From: DATJPY01 sp035506135
GTDB lineage: Bacteria; Myxococcota_A; UBA9160; PR03
Assembly: GCA_035506135.1 (NCBI GenBank)
Contig: DATJPY010000022.1
Location: forward strand, 43,878-107,877
DNA length: 64,000 nucleotides
Direction: 5' to 3'
Both the position numbers and the translations under genes were made by a program. Below the pieces are notes generated by a model. That model saw nothing but the letters and a program-made list of their open reading frames with translations. It was not told the DNA's origin and did not search any database. This document shows, piece after piece, positions 18,130 to 26,704 of the stretch; the stretch's first letter is position 1, and every line of letters begins with the position of its first letter.

Positions 18130-19335
18130 TCAGCGCCGGGGCAGGCCGAGCACGCGCTGCGCGATGATGTTGCGTTGGATCTCGGAGGTGCCCGCCGAGA
18201 TCGTGGCTGCGTAGCTCACCAGGTACTGCTTCATCCACGGCTTCGGTCCGCGGCTCTCGTCGAAGCTCCAGCCCTCGAACTCCACGTCGAGCGCGTCGAC
18301 GCCGAGGGCCTCGGTCGCCAGGCGCGCGGCGCGCTGGGCGATCTCGGAGCCGAAGAGCTTGAGCACCGAGTGCTCGGGCGAGGCCTGGCCGCGGGCGAAC
18401 TTCGCGAAGCCCCGGTAGCCCATGAACCACATCGCCTGCGCGTCGACGTACAGGCTCGCGAGGTCGTCGCGGAGCTTCGGGCTCTCGCCGATCCGCCGGC
18501 CGTCGGGCCCGGGCTGGCGCGCGAGCCCGCGCAGGCGATCGAGCAGATCGTCGAGGCGCCGGGCGGCCGCCAGCCACATCATACCGCGCTCGTGGGCCAG
18601 CGAGCCCGCCGAGATCGCCCAGCCCTGGTTGAGCGGCCCGACGAGGTGATCGCGCGGGACGACCACCTCGTCGAAGAACACCTCGTTGAAGTCCACGTAG
18701 TCCCGGTCGGTGAGCTCGGGCAGCGGCCGCACCCGGACCCCCGGCGCCTTCATGTCGATGATGACGACGCTGATGCCGCGGTGCTTGGGCGCCGCCGGAT
18801 CGGTGCGCACGAAGCAGAAGCAGTGGTCCGCGTGGTGCGCTCCCGAGGTCCAGATCTTCTGCCCGGTCACCACGAAGTGGTCGTCGCGCACCTCGGCTCG
18901 GGTCGAGAGACCGGCGAGATCGCTGCCCGCTCCGGGCTCGCTCATCCCCAGGCACCAGGAGATCTCGGCGCGCAGCGTCGGCAGCAGATACCGGCTCTTC
19001 AGGAAGTCGCTGCCGTAGTCGTGGATCGACGGCGCGATGATCCCGAGCCCCTGCGGGTTGGTGCTGCGCTCGACCGGGACCCTCGCCATCTCCTCGTGGT
19101 ACACGAGCTGCTGTACGGGGGGCAGGTTCCGCCCCCCGAGCGCGGGCGGCCATCCGGGAACGAGCAGCCCCGCGTCGAAGAGCCGCCGCTGCCAGCGCCG
19201 GGACCAGCCGGGCAGGTGGCCGGAGCTGGTCAGGGGCTCGGCGCGCATCTCCTCCTGCGTCGGCTGGCTCACCTCGAGCCACGCGCGGAGCTCTGCGCGG
19301 AATCTCTCCGTCTCGGCGTCGTAGTGGAGCTGCAC
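18130..19335 (-). CDS. Acyl-CoA dehydrogenase, large partner of a FadE pair
   Basis: A 401-residue ACAD with WCLGMSEPGAGSDLA (FAD/substrate region), IWTSGAHHADHCF and a C-terminal GTSEIQRNIIAQRVLGL. The residue where the general base Glu of medium-chain ACADs would sit (YEGT) is Ala381 (SAGT). It starts with GTG and lies 1 base from the stop of the second ACAD gene. Adjacent ACAD genes of unequal type are known to form alpha2-beta2 heterotetramers in bacterial steroid catabolism (ChsE/FadE28-29 type). Pairing with the 19337 gene product is inferred from this layout. Confidence 0.9.
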   Translation of the reverse strand: MQLHYDAETERFRAELRAWLEVSQPTQEEMRAEPLTSSGHLPGWSRRWQRRLFDAGLLVPGWPPALGGRNLPPVQQLVYHEEMARVPVERSTNPQGLGIIAPSIHDYGSDFLKSRYLLPTLRAEISWCLGMSEPGAGSDLAGLSTRAEVRDDHFVVTGQKIWTSGAHHADHCFCFVRTDPAAPKHRGISVVIIDMKAPGVRVRPLPELTDRDYVDFNEVFFDEVVVPRDHLVGPLNQGWAISAGSLAHERGMMWLAAARRLDDLLDRLRGLARQPGPDGRRIGESPKLRDDLASLYVDAQAMWFMGYRGFAKFARGQASPEHSVLKLFGSEIAQRAARLATEALGVDALDVEFEGWSFDESRGPKPWMKQYLVSYAATISAGTSEIQRNIIAQRVLGLPRR

Positions 19336-19336
19336 G

Positions 19337-20455
19337 TCAGAGCTCCAGCAGCGCCGCGATGCGCTGGCGGTGCGAGCGGCCCGTGCCGAACAGCGCCTCG
19401 AGGGTCTTGGCGCGCTTGACGAAGAGATGGACGTCGCTCTCCCACGTGTAGCCCATGCCCCCGTGGATCTGGATCGCCTCCTTGCAGACGAGCCGCTGGC
19501 AGTCGCTCGCGGCCGCCTTCGCCATCGACGCGGCGAGCGCGCGGCGGGGATCGTCCTCGGCCACGGCCATCATCGCGAAGTAGCCAGTGGCCCGGGCCTT
19601 CTCGATCTGCACGAACATGTCGGCGCACTTGTGCTGGACGGCCTGGAAGGCTCCGATCGGCTGGTCGAACTGGCGCCGGCTCCCGGCGTGCTCGAGGGTC
19701 CGGTCGAGCAGGCTCTGGCAGGTGCCCACGCACTCGAGCGCCGCGGCGACCGTGGCGCGCTCGAGCGCGCGCCCGAGGGCGGGCGCGCAGCGGCCCGGTG
19801 TGCCGAGCACGCGGTCGGGGCCGACGCGCACGCCGTCGAAGGACAGATGGGCGAGCGGGCGGCTCGGGTCGAGCGCGACCACCCGGCGCGCCTTCGCGGC
19901 TCCCTGCGGCACCACGAACAGCGCCACGCCGTCGCCCGCGTCGACGCGAGCGGCCACCGCGATCTCGTCGGCCGCGTCGCCATCGAGCACGTAGGAGCGC
20001 TCTCCCTCCAGGACCCAGTCGCTCCCCGCGCGTCGCGCGTGCAGGCTCTCGCCGGGCTCGTGCTCCGCTGCGCGGCCGTGATCGATGGCGAGCGCGCCGC
20101 GCAGCGCGCCCTCTCCCGCCGGCCTCGCGAGCCGCTCGAGCTGGTCGGGAGCTCCGGCCTCGCACAGGAGCGGCAAGAACTGGGTCACCGTGGCCAGGAA
20201 CGGCCCGGGCGCGATGCAGCCGCCGTGCTGCTCGACGACCAGGCCGACGGACGTGAAGCCGAGCGCGAGACCGCCCAGATCCTCGGGCAGATCGATCGAG
20301 GTCCACCCGAGCTCGCGCGCGCTTCGCCAGGGCTGCTCGGGCGCGCTGCCGTTCTCGACGATGTCGCGCACCAACGAGGTCGGACACTCCTTCGCGAGCA
20401 CGGACCGCACCGAGTCGACCAGCTCCTGCTGCTCCGGCGTGACCTCGAAGTTCAT
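19337..20455 (-). CDS. Acyl-CoA dehydrogenase, small partner of a FadE pair
   Basis: 372 residues with an ACAD N-terminal helical domain (MNFEVTPEQQELVDSVRSVL), AIDHGRAAEHEPGE and the C-terminal IQIHGGMGYTWESDVHLFVKRA typical of beta-type FadE subunits. Glu339 of the TWE motif is a candidate catalytic base for the pair. The ATG overlaps the TetR stop by 4 bases, so the regulator and the first enzymes of the operon are translated in one coupled block. The substrate is likely a branched or ring-bearing acyl-CoA by analogy; not provable here. Confidence 0.88.
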   Translation of the reverse strand: MNFEVTPEQQELVDSVRSVLAKECPTSLVRDIVENGSAPEQPWRSARELGWTSIDLPEDLGGLALGFTSVGLVVEQHGGCIAPGPFLATVTQFLPLLCEAGAPDQLERLARPAGEGALRGALAIDHGRAAEHEPGESLHARRAGSDWVLEGERSYVLDGDAADEIAVAARVDAGDGVALFVVPQGAAKARRVVALDPSRPLAHLSFDGVRVGPDRVLGTPGRCAPALGRALERATVAAALECVGTCQSLLDRTLEHAGSRRQFDQPIGAFQAVQHKCADMFVQIEKARATGYFAMMAVAEDDPRRALAASMAKAAASDCQRLVCKEAIQIHGGMGYTWESDVHLFVKRAKTLEALFGTGRSHRQRIAALLEL

Positions 20456-21117
20456 CGACGCCTCCGGGCCGTGCCGGCTCGCCGCTCTTCGATGCCGAGC
20501 ATGCTCCGCGCCACGAGCAGGATCTCGCGCTTGTGCTCCTCGAGCGCGGACTCGCTCCAGACGTCGAACGAGACGTCGACGGTGAGCCAGGGCATCGCCG
20601 CGAAGTGGAACACCGTGGTCGCGCCCATCAGGCTGATGAACCGATGCGGATCGACCCGCGGCTTGAGCTCACCCGACGCGACACCTTCCTGGATCAACGC
20701 GCGGAACGTCTCGATGGGCGCCCGGCCCGCGCGCACGATGGGCGACTCCATGCCCGGGTGCGCGTTCGCCGCCTCGCGCAGGATCAGGCGCGCGACGCTC
20801 GGACGTCGCGTGACGTAGTCGATCCAGCCGATCAGGGACGCCTCCAGCCGCTCCGCGACGCTGCCGTGGCTCGGGAGCGTCGCGCTCGCGCCGCGGAAGA
20901 CCTCGTCGAGCACCTCCGCGTAGAGCTCCTGCTTGTCGCCGAAGTGGTAGAAGATGGCGGCGCGCCGGATGCCGACGTCGGCGGCGATGTCGTCGAGGCG
21001 CGTGGCCTCGAAGCCGCGCTCGGCGAAGAGGCGCTCGGCAGCGGCCACGATCTCGGCGCGGGTCTGGAGGCCGCGGTCACGGCGGGCGACGGGAGCGGGG
21101 GCGGCTCGGCTGGACAT
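20452..21117 (-). CDS. TetR/AcrR-family regulator of the 16.7-kb operon
   Basis: 221 residues with a TetR DNA-binding domain at about 17-63 (TRAEIVAAAERLFAERGFEA, then the helix-turn-helix RLDDIAADVGIRRAAIFYHF) and a helical ligand domain. It is the first gene of the long leftward operon and is divergent from the amidohydrolase/CoA-ligase operon. The 59-base intergenic region holds one perfect palindrome lying inside the promoter, so autorepression and joint control of both operons is the simplest reading. TetR proteins in such clusters usually sense an acyl-CoA intermediate; the ligand here is unknown. Confidence 0.92.
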   Translation of the reverse strand: MSSRAAPAPVARRDRGLQTRAEIVAAAERLFAERGFEATRLDDIAADVGIRRAAIFYHFGDKQELYAEVLDEVFRGASATLPSHGSVAERLEASLIGWIDYVTRRPSVARLILREAANAHPGMESPIVRAGRAPIETFRALIQEGVASGELKPRVDPHRFISLMGATTVFHFAAMPWLTVDVSFDVWSESALEEHKREILLVARSMLGIEERRAGTARRRR

Positions 21118-21128
21118 CGCGGTTGACG

Positions 21129-21158
21129 ATTATACTGGCGCGCCAGTAAGCTAGGCAA
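21129..21158 (-). promoter_or_regulatory. Promoter of the leftward TetR operon
   Basis: On the minus strand a perfect -10 (TATAAT, 21129-21134) lies 18 bases from a -35-like TTGCCT (21153-21158). The transcript would begin about 5 bases before the TetR ATG, so the message is nearly leaderless. The operator palindrome fills the spacer. For the rightward operon a TTGACG at 21123-21128 is a candidate -35, but its -10 is poor. Confidence 0.55.
21133..21148. promoter_or_regulatory. 16-bp perfect palindrome, putative TetR operator
   Basis: TACTGGCGCGCCAGTA is identical to its reverse complement. It lies between the divergent TetR and amidohydrolase genes, overlapping the TetR -10. Length and position match TetR-family operators. 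I found no second copy in the window by eye. Confidence 0.65.
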
Positions 21159-21176
21159 CAGCCCTGGAGGCAGCCG

Positions 21177-22268
21177 ATGACCCTTCCCGCCGACCAGATC
21201 GTGATCTCGGCCGACGACCACCTCGACATCCACGCCATGGCGCCCGACGTGTGGTCGTCGCGCCTGCCCGCGGCCTGGCGCGAGCGCGGCCCGCACGTCG
21301 AGGAGACTCCCGACGGGCCGTACTGGATCTGCGACGGCCGCCGCATCGCGCCGAGCGGCCGCAAGGAGGCCGGCTACCTGTCGGCCAACGACCACGGCTT
21401 CCGGCCCGGCCAGCCGCAGACGCGGCTCGAGGACATGGACCGCGACGGCGTCCGCGCGCAGGTGATCTACGGCCCGACGTGTACGCACCTGCAGATCACC
21501 GACGCGGGCCTACACGAGCAGGTGTCCAGGGTCTACAACGACTGGGCGGCCGAGTTCCAGCGCGAGGCGCCGGACCGCCTGGTGCTGCTTCCCGACATCC
21601 CCTCGTACGAGCCGAAGGCCGCCGCGCGCGAGCTGCAGCGCTGCGCCGGACTCGGCCACAAGGGCGCGATCGTCAGCAGCACGGTGGGCAGGGGCGAGCC
21701 GCTCTTCGCCGACGAGTGGAAGGTGTTCTGGGACGCCGCGCAGGAGATCGGCGTGCCGATCCACGTGCACCTCTCGGGAGGCCTGCACAGCCTCCGGATG
21801 ACGCCCGGCTCGTGGCGCATGCCGGCGGCCGTCGCGGTCGTCCCGATGCAGCTCGACGAGACCCTGGCCGGCATGATCTTCTCGGGCACCCTCGAGCAGC
21901 GTCCCCGCGTCCAGTTCGTGATGGGCGAGGCGGGCCTCGGCTGGATCCCGTACGTGATCGAGCGGCTCGACCACGAGGCGCACAAGTACGGATCGAAGAT
22001 CCGCGACCACAAGATCGCGATGCTGCCGAGCGAGATCTTCGCGAGGCAGGTGTTCACCACCTACGAGGACGAGCAGCTCGGCGTCGAGCTGATCCCGCGC
22101 ATCGGCGCCGACAACGTGATGTGGGCCTCGGACTACCCGCACGGCGACAGCACCTGGCCCCACTCGCGCAAGGCGCTGGCCGAGTCGTCGCTCGCGCGGC
22201 ACGGACCCGAGGTCCTGCGCAAGGTGACCTGCGACAACGCCGCGCGCCTCTACGGCTTCCCCATCTGA
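21177..22268 (+). CDS. Amidohydrolase family protein (Amidohydro_2), shorter paralog
   Basis: 363 residues of the PF04909 type with the N-terminal metal motif DDHLDIH, IHVHLSGG, MGEAGLGWIPYVIERLDHE and WASDYPHGDSTWP. It is related along its length to the 447-residue enzyme at 16764-18107 but lacks about 80 residues of inserts. GGAGG precedes the ATG. It is the first gene of a rightward operon with two CoA ligases, sharing its control region with the TetR operon. It may hydrolyse or decarboxylate a ring product before CoA activation; reaction unproven. Confidence 0.87.
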   Translation: MTLPADQIVISADDHLDIHAMAPDVWSSRLPAAWRERGPHVEETPDGPYWICDGRRIAPSGRKEAGYLSANDHGFRPGQPQTRLEDMDRDGVRAQVIYGPTCTHLQITDAGLHEQVSRVYNDWAAEFQREAPDRLVLLPDIPSYEPKAAARELQRCAGLGHKGAIVSSTVGRGEPLFADEWKVFWDAAQEIGVPIHVHLSGGLHSLRMTPGSWRMPAAVAVVPMQLDETLAGMIFSGTLEQRPRVQFVMGEAGLGWIPYVIERLDHEAHKYGSKIRDHKIAMLPSEIFARQVFTTYEDEQLGVELIPRIGADNVMWASDYPHGDSTWPHSRKALAESSLARHGPEVLRKVTCDNAARLYGFPI

Positions 22269-22315
22269 GGCGATACGGATCGCCACGCGAGGGCAGCCGG
22301 GGCAACATCCGAGAC

Positions 22316-23938
22316 GTGTCTCCCCCGACCGAGGCGCAGCGCACCCTGAACGAGACGATCCCCGGCGCCGTCGCCGCGAGCATCGCCGCGTGGCCCGACG
22401 CCGAGGCCGTCGTGGAGCCCGAGCGGCGGATCACGTACCGCGAGCTCGGCCAGCTCGTCGACGCGTCGACCCGAGCCATGATGGCGGCGGGCGTGGGGCC
22501 GGGCGATCGCGTCGCCGTCTGGGCGCCGAACGGCCTCGGATGGATCGTCGCCGCCCTCGGCGCGCAGTCCGCGGGCGCAGCCCTCGTGCCCATCAACACG
22601 CGCTTCAAGGGCCAGGAGGCCGCCCACCTCCTCTCCGCCTCGAAGGCGGCGGTCCTCGTCACCACTGTCGGCTTCCTCGGGACCGACACCGTCGGCATGC
22701 TGCGCGCGTCGGGGACACCGCTGCCCCACCTCGAGCGGATCGTGCTGCTCGAAGGGTCGGCACCCGCCGTGGAGGGACCCGGCGACACCGAGGTGGAGCG
22801 CTGGCAGGCGTTCCTCGCGCGCGCCGAGGCGATCCCCGCCGAGGCGGCGGCGCAGCGCCGGCAGGGCGTGCGACCCGTGGACCCGAGCGACATCCTCTTC
22901 ACGTCCGGAACGACGGGGCGCCCGAAGGGCGTGATCATGAATCACGGCCAGACGGTGGCGCAGTTCCGCGCGTGGTGTGCGTTCGCCGGGCTCGGAGCCG
23001 GCGACCGCTATCTGATCGTCAACCCGTTCTTCCACATGTTCGGGTACAAGGCAGGATGGCTCGCGAGCCTGCTCCAGGGCGCCACGATCGTCCCGGTCCC
23101 CGTCTTCGACGTCCCGAAGGTGCTGTCGCTGGTGGAGACGGAGCGGATCACGGTGCTTCCCGGTCCCCCCACGATCTATCGCTCCATCCTCGATCACCCC
23201 GAGCGCCGCACGTTCGATCTCGGCACGCTTCGCGTCGCCGTGACCGGAGCCGCCGACGTCCCCGTCGAGCTGATCCGCGAGATGCGCGCCGAGCTGCCCT
23301 TCCGCTCGATCCTCACCGGCTACGGGCTCACCGAGGCCGGGACGTGCACGGGCTCGCGGGCCGACGACGACGCCGAGACGATCGCCACGACGGCGGGGCG
23401 CGCGATGGACGGCCTCGACGTCATCGTCGCCGGCGCCGACGGGAGGGAGGTCGAGCGCGGCACCACCGGCGAGCTGCTGGTCCGCGGCTATGGCGTGATG
23501 CAGGGCTATCTCGACGACCTGGCGGCGACCGCCGCGGCAATCGACGAGCGGGGCTTCCTGCACACCGGCGATCTGGCGACGATGGACGACCGCGGCTACG
23601 TGCGCATCGTCGGGCGGTCGAAGGACATGCTCATCGTCGGCGGGTTCAACGTGTATCCGGCCGAGGTCGAGAATGCCCTGCTGGCGCACGACGCAATCGG
23701 CCAGGTCGCGGTCATCGGCGTTCCCGATTCGCGCATGGGCGAGGTCGCCCTGGCGTACGTGGTTCCCGCACCGGGGCGATCCATCGACCCGGCTGCGATC
23801 ATCGCCTGGGCCCGCGAGCGCCTCGCCAACTACAAGGTGCCGCGGTTCGTCGTCGCCACCGGGTCCCTGCCGACCAACGCCACGGGCAAGGTCGTGAAGG
23901 ACGAGCTCCGCGCCCGCGCCGCGGCAGACCTGTCGTGA
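22316..23938 (+). CDS. Acyl-CoA ligase, FadD3-like
   Basis: 540 residues from a GTG start (VSPPTEAQRTLNETIPGAVA), chosen because sequence further upstream in the frame overlaps the previous gene and is low-complexity. Adenylation motifs are FTSGTTGRPKGVIMNHG (P-loop), YGLTEAGT, TGDLA and the C-terminal NATGKVVKDEL lysine loop. The overall pattern, including FNPFFHMFGYKAGW-like and PGPPTIYRSILDHP segments, resembles FadD3, the ligase for HIP (the steroid C/D-ring propanoate) in Rhodococcus and Mycobacterium. Ring-propanoate activation fits the cluster. The substrate is inferred from resemblance only. Confidence 0.86.
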   Translation: MSPPTEAQRTLNETIPGAVAASIAAWPDAEAVVEPERRITYRELGQLVDASTRAMMAAGVGPGDRVAVWAPNGLGWIVAALGAQSAGAALVPINTRFKGQEAAHLLSASKAAVLVTTVGFLGTDTVGMLRASGTPLPHLERIVLLEGSAPAVEGPGDTEVERWQAFLARAEAIPAEAAAQRRQGVRPVDPSDILFTSGTTGRPKGVIMNHGQTVAQFRAWCAFAGLGAGDRYLIVNPFFHMFGYKAGWLASLLQGATIVPVPVFDVPKVLSLVETERITVLPGPPTIYRSILDHPERRTFDLGTLRVAVTGAADVPVELIREMRAELPFRSILTGYGLTEAGTCTGSRADDDAETIATTAGRAMDGLDVIVAGADGREVERGTTGELLVRGYGVMQGYLDDLAATAAAIDERGFLHTGDLATMDDRGYVRIVGRSKDMLIVGGFNVYPAEVENALLAHDAIGQVAVIGVPDSRMGEVALAYVVPAPGRSIDPAAIIAWARERLANYKVPRFVVATGSLPTNATGKVVKDELRARAAADLS

Positions 23939-25635
23939 CGGGAGACCCCGGCTCAGGCGGGCAGTGGTGCCTGCGCCGCGTGCCGCCACACCTCGAGCGG
24001 GCGTACGTCGACGGCGGCTGGTGGACCGACGACACGCTCGGCGCGATGGTGGCTCGCCAGCTCGCGGACCACGCCGGGTCGGCCGTCGCGATCTGGTCGC
24101 GATCGCGCCCCTGGCGGGGCCGCTATGCCGACGTCGACGACGAGGCTCGGCGCCTCGTCACGCTGCTGCGAGACCTGGGCGTGCAGCCCGGCGAGTCCGT
24201 CGCCTTCCAGATCCCCAACTGGCGCGAGGCCGTCGTCTCGTTCGCCGCCCTGGCGCTCGGCGGGTATGTGCTCGTACCGATCGTCCACATCTATGGCCGC
24301 AAGGAGGTGGCCTTCATCCTCGAGCAGAGCGGCGCGGCCGCCTACATCTCGCCGCTCGCGTACGGCCACGTCCGCTACGACGCGATCGTCGAGACGGCGG
24401 CTCCGGCCTCGCTTCGCGCGCACGTCATCGTCGGCGACGACGAGAGCCCGCCGCGCGCAGGCCGCGTCGCGCGCATCGCCTGGGCGGCGTGCGCCGGGCT
24501 CCTGCCCGCGATCGATCTGCCGCCGGTGAAGCCGAACGATGTCGCCGTGCTCGCGTACACCTCCGGGACGACCAGCGACCCCAAGGGCGTGATCCACGAT
24601 CACCGGACGATGCTCAGCGAGCTCCTCCACATGAAGGAGTGGCTCACGCCGGGCACGCCCAACCTGATGGGCTCGCCCGTCGCGCACGCGACCGGGATGA
24701 TCGGCGCCGTGCTCGGCCCGCTCGCGATCGGACAGGATATCCACCTGATCGACCGCTGGGACCCGGCGCATGCGCTCGAGGTCATGCTCGAGGCTAGGGT
24801 CGGCGCCGGTCACGGCGCGTCGGTGTTCCTCGCGAGCCTCCTCGATCACCCCGGGTTCACGCCGGACCACGCCGCGCGCATGCACCGGGTGGGGCTCGGC
24901 GGCGCACCCGTTCCGATCGCGCTCGCCGAGCGCGCGGCCTCGCACGGCATCGCCATCATCCGCGCCTACGGCTCGACCGAGCACCCGTCGACGACGGGCT
25001 GCCGCTACGACGACCCCGCCGACCGCAGGCACCGCACGGACGGCCGCGCGTGTCCGGGCGTCGAGCTGCGCCTCGTCGACGACGCGGGCGCCGACGTTCC
25101 CCCCGGCTCGCCGGGCGAGATCCTCTCCCGCGGCCCCGATCTGTGTCTCGGCTACACCGATCCGACGCTCACGGCCGCGTCGTTCGACGGCGAGGGCTGG
25201 TATCGCACCGGCGACATCGGCGTCCTCGACGAGGACGGCTTCCTCACGATCACCGATCGGGCGAAGGACGTGATCATCCGGGGCGGGGAGAACATCTCGG
25301 CGACCGAGGTCGAGGAGGCGCTCCAGACATTGCCCGGTGTCGCCGAGATCGCGGTGGTCGCCGCTCCCGACCGCCGCCTCGGCGAGCGCGCCTGCGCGAT
25401 CGTGCGGATGCGGCCCGGTGCGGCGCCCGTGACCCTCACCGACGTGACCGCGCACCTCTCCGGCGCCGGTCTCGCCCGCCAGAAGTGGCCCGAGGAGGTG
25501 CGCGTCGTGGACGCGCTTCCGCGGACGGCCTCCGGCAAGGTTCGCAAGGTCGATCTGCGCGCGTGGCTCCGCTCGGAAGCGAGCCGCGCCGCGGCTGGCA
25601 GGGTCAGCGCCCCAGGTTCATCGACTGGGAGATGA
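23935..25635 (+). CDS. AMP-dependent CoA ligase (cyclohexanecarboxylate-CoA ligase-like)
   Basis: 566 residues from a GTG that overlaps the previous stop (GTGA). Adenylation motifs are YTSGTTSDPKGVIHDH, RAYGSTEHPSTTG, YRTGDIG, RAKDVIIRGGENI and a C-terminal RTASGKVRKVDL. The HPSTTG signature and the GGENISATEVEEAL block resemble the short- and medium-chain or cyclohexanecarboxylate-CoA ligase branch. It probably activates a second carboxylate intermediate, or acts in parallel with the FadD3-like enzyme. Its 3' end overlaps the convergent DUF1330 gene by 32 bases. Confidence 0.87.
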   Translation: MTGDPGSGGQWCLRRVPPHLERAYVDGGWWTDDTLGAMVARQLADHAGSAVAIWSRSRPWRGRYADVDDEARRLVTLLRDLGVQPGESVAFQIPNWREAVVSFAALALGGYVLVPIVHIYGRKEVAFILEQSGAAAYISPLAYGHVRYDAIVETAAPASLRAHVIVGDDESPPRAGRVARIAWAACAGLLPAIDLPPVKPNDVAVLAYTSGTTSDPKGVIHDHRTMLSELLHMKEWLTPGTPNLMGSPVAHATGMIGAVLGPLAIGQDIHLIDRWDPAHALEVMLEARVGAGHGASVFLASLLDHPGFTPDHAARMHRVGLGGAPVPIALAERAASHGIAIIRAYGSTEHPSTTGCRYDDPADRRHRTDGRACPGVELRLVDDAGADVPPGSPGEILSRGPDLCLGYTDPTLTAASFDGEGWYRTGDIGVLDEDGFLTITDRAKDVIIRGGENISATEVEEALQTLPGVAEIAVVAAPDRRLGERACAIVRMRPGAAPVTLTDVTAHLSGAGLARQKWPEEVRVVDALPRTASGKVRKVDLRAWLRSEASRAAAGRVSAPGSSTGR

Positions 25636-25903
25636 TCGCGAACCCCCTGGTCGCGGCGAGGCGCTTGCCCACGACCGCCTGGTACTCGGGCGACTCGTAC
25701 CAGGCCTTCGCGGCCTCCTTGGACTCGAACTTGACGATCACCGTCTGCGGTCCGGGCGGCGTCCCCTCGATGGTCTCCGACGCGACGTCGAATGCCACGA
25801 GCTCGCCGCCGGAGGCGCGGATGGTTGCGCCCGCGCCGGTCTGGTACTCGCGATAGAGCTTCGGGTCGTTCACGACGTACTGTGCGATGAAGTACGCGGC
25901 CAT
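25604..25903 (-). CDS. DUF1330 family protein
   Basis: 99 residues, MAAYFIAQYVVNDPKLYREY to the end, with TVIVKFESKEAAKAWYESPEYQ near residues 54-75. Both are hallmarks of the DUF1330 ferredoxin-like (dimeric alpha-beta barrel) family. The molecular role is unknown; related folds act as monooxygenases or isomerases. The frame extends far upstream as antisense text, so the ATG with a GAGGACAG leader was taken. It follows the diiron-protein gene by 20 bases in the same direction. Confidence 0.85.
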   Translation of the reverse strand: MAAYFIAQYVVNDPKLYREYQTGAGATIRASGGELVAFDVASETIEGTPPGPQTVIVKFESKEAAKAWYESPEYQAVVGKRLAATRGFAIISQSMNLGR

Positions 25904-25923
25904 CGCTGTCCTCTCCTGCGCCT

Positions 25924-26622
25924 CTAGAGCGCCGCCTGGATGCCATCGAAGAACTGCCACCACGCGTCCAGCGAGTGCTGGAGCGCGTCGCGGACGCGCG
26001 CCTGTGTCACCGCGTCGGTCGCATGGCGGCCGACGATGTGGTCGCCGACGTCGCTGTGCTCCGCGTCGGCCGTCTCGTGGACGTCCCAGAACGCAACCGC
26101 ATCGCGGCTCAGGCCGTAGTTCTCCTGCAGCCGGCGCGCCATCGGCCCGAAGGCGCCCGGGACCTGTCCCTCCGCCGCCAGGTTGATGGCCGCTGCCGCC
26201 TCGATGAACGAGCGCTGCTTGGTCGAGAGCTCGAACCAGTCGATCAGCGCGCGGGTGGCGGGAAGGGGCCGCCCTTCCACCATGTCCGCACGCTCGAGGC
26301 CGACCGCCTCGCCGAACCGGATGAAGAGCTCCGGGTGCGGCAGGTTGCAGCCCGACACCCGGCCCGTCTCCTCCTCGTAGACGCTCTCCGCCAGCTTCAT
26401 GCGCTCGTCGGAGAAGGGACAGTTGGCGTGCATGGCGCTCACCGCGCGAGGGAACTCCCGCACCTGCAGGAAGAACTGGACGGCGAAGCGCTTCAGCGCC
26501 TCGCGGTCGAGCTTGCCGTCGGCGATCTCGAGCCAGAGCGGATGACGGCCGAACGTCCGGCGCGCCTCGATGCGCGCGACCAGATCCTGGATGAAGGCCT
26601 CGGGAGACAGAACCTCGCTCAT
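25924..26622 (-). CDS. Haem-oxygenase-like diiron (PqqC/CADD-type) protein
   Basis: 232 residues, all-helical, of the iron-containing redox enzyme (TenA/PqqC/CADD) superfamily. Candidate metal ligands are Glu84/85, His96 (in HPELF), Glu151 and the late H182-x3-D186-x2-H189 set (FWDVHETADAEHSDVG), which matches the H-D-H spacing of CADD. The loop between the first Glu and the HPEL His is longer than usual. Members catalyse O2-dependent fragmentation or desaturation of fatty acids and amino-acid-derived substrates. A role in oxygen-dependent modification of a lipid intermediate is plausible. Divergent from the acyl-CoA dehydrogenase gene at 26705. Confidence 0.78.
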   Translation of the reverse strand: MSEVLSPEAFIQDLVARIEARRTFGRHPLWLEIADGKLDREALKRFAVQFFLQVREFPRAVSAMHANCPFSDERMKLAESVYEEETGRVSGCNLPHPELFIRFGEAVGLERADMVEGRPLPATRALIDWFELSTKQRSFIEAAAAINLAAEGQVPGAFGPMARRLQENYGLSRDAVAFWDVHETADAEHSDVGDHIVGRHATDAVTQARVRDALQHSLDAWWQFFDGIQAAL

Positions 26623-26704
26623 CTCTGCCCCTTCGCGACGGGCCGCGCTGCGGCGGATTCCCGGCCGGCTGGCCGGCCGGGCCGCCGGACCATACCATCT
26701 GATA

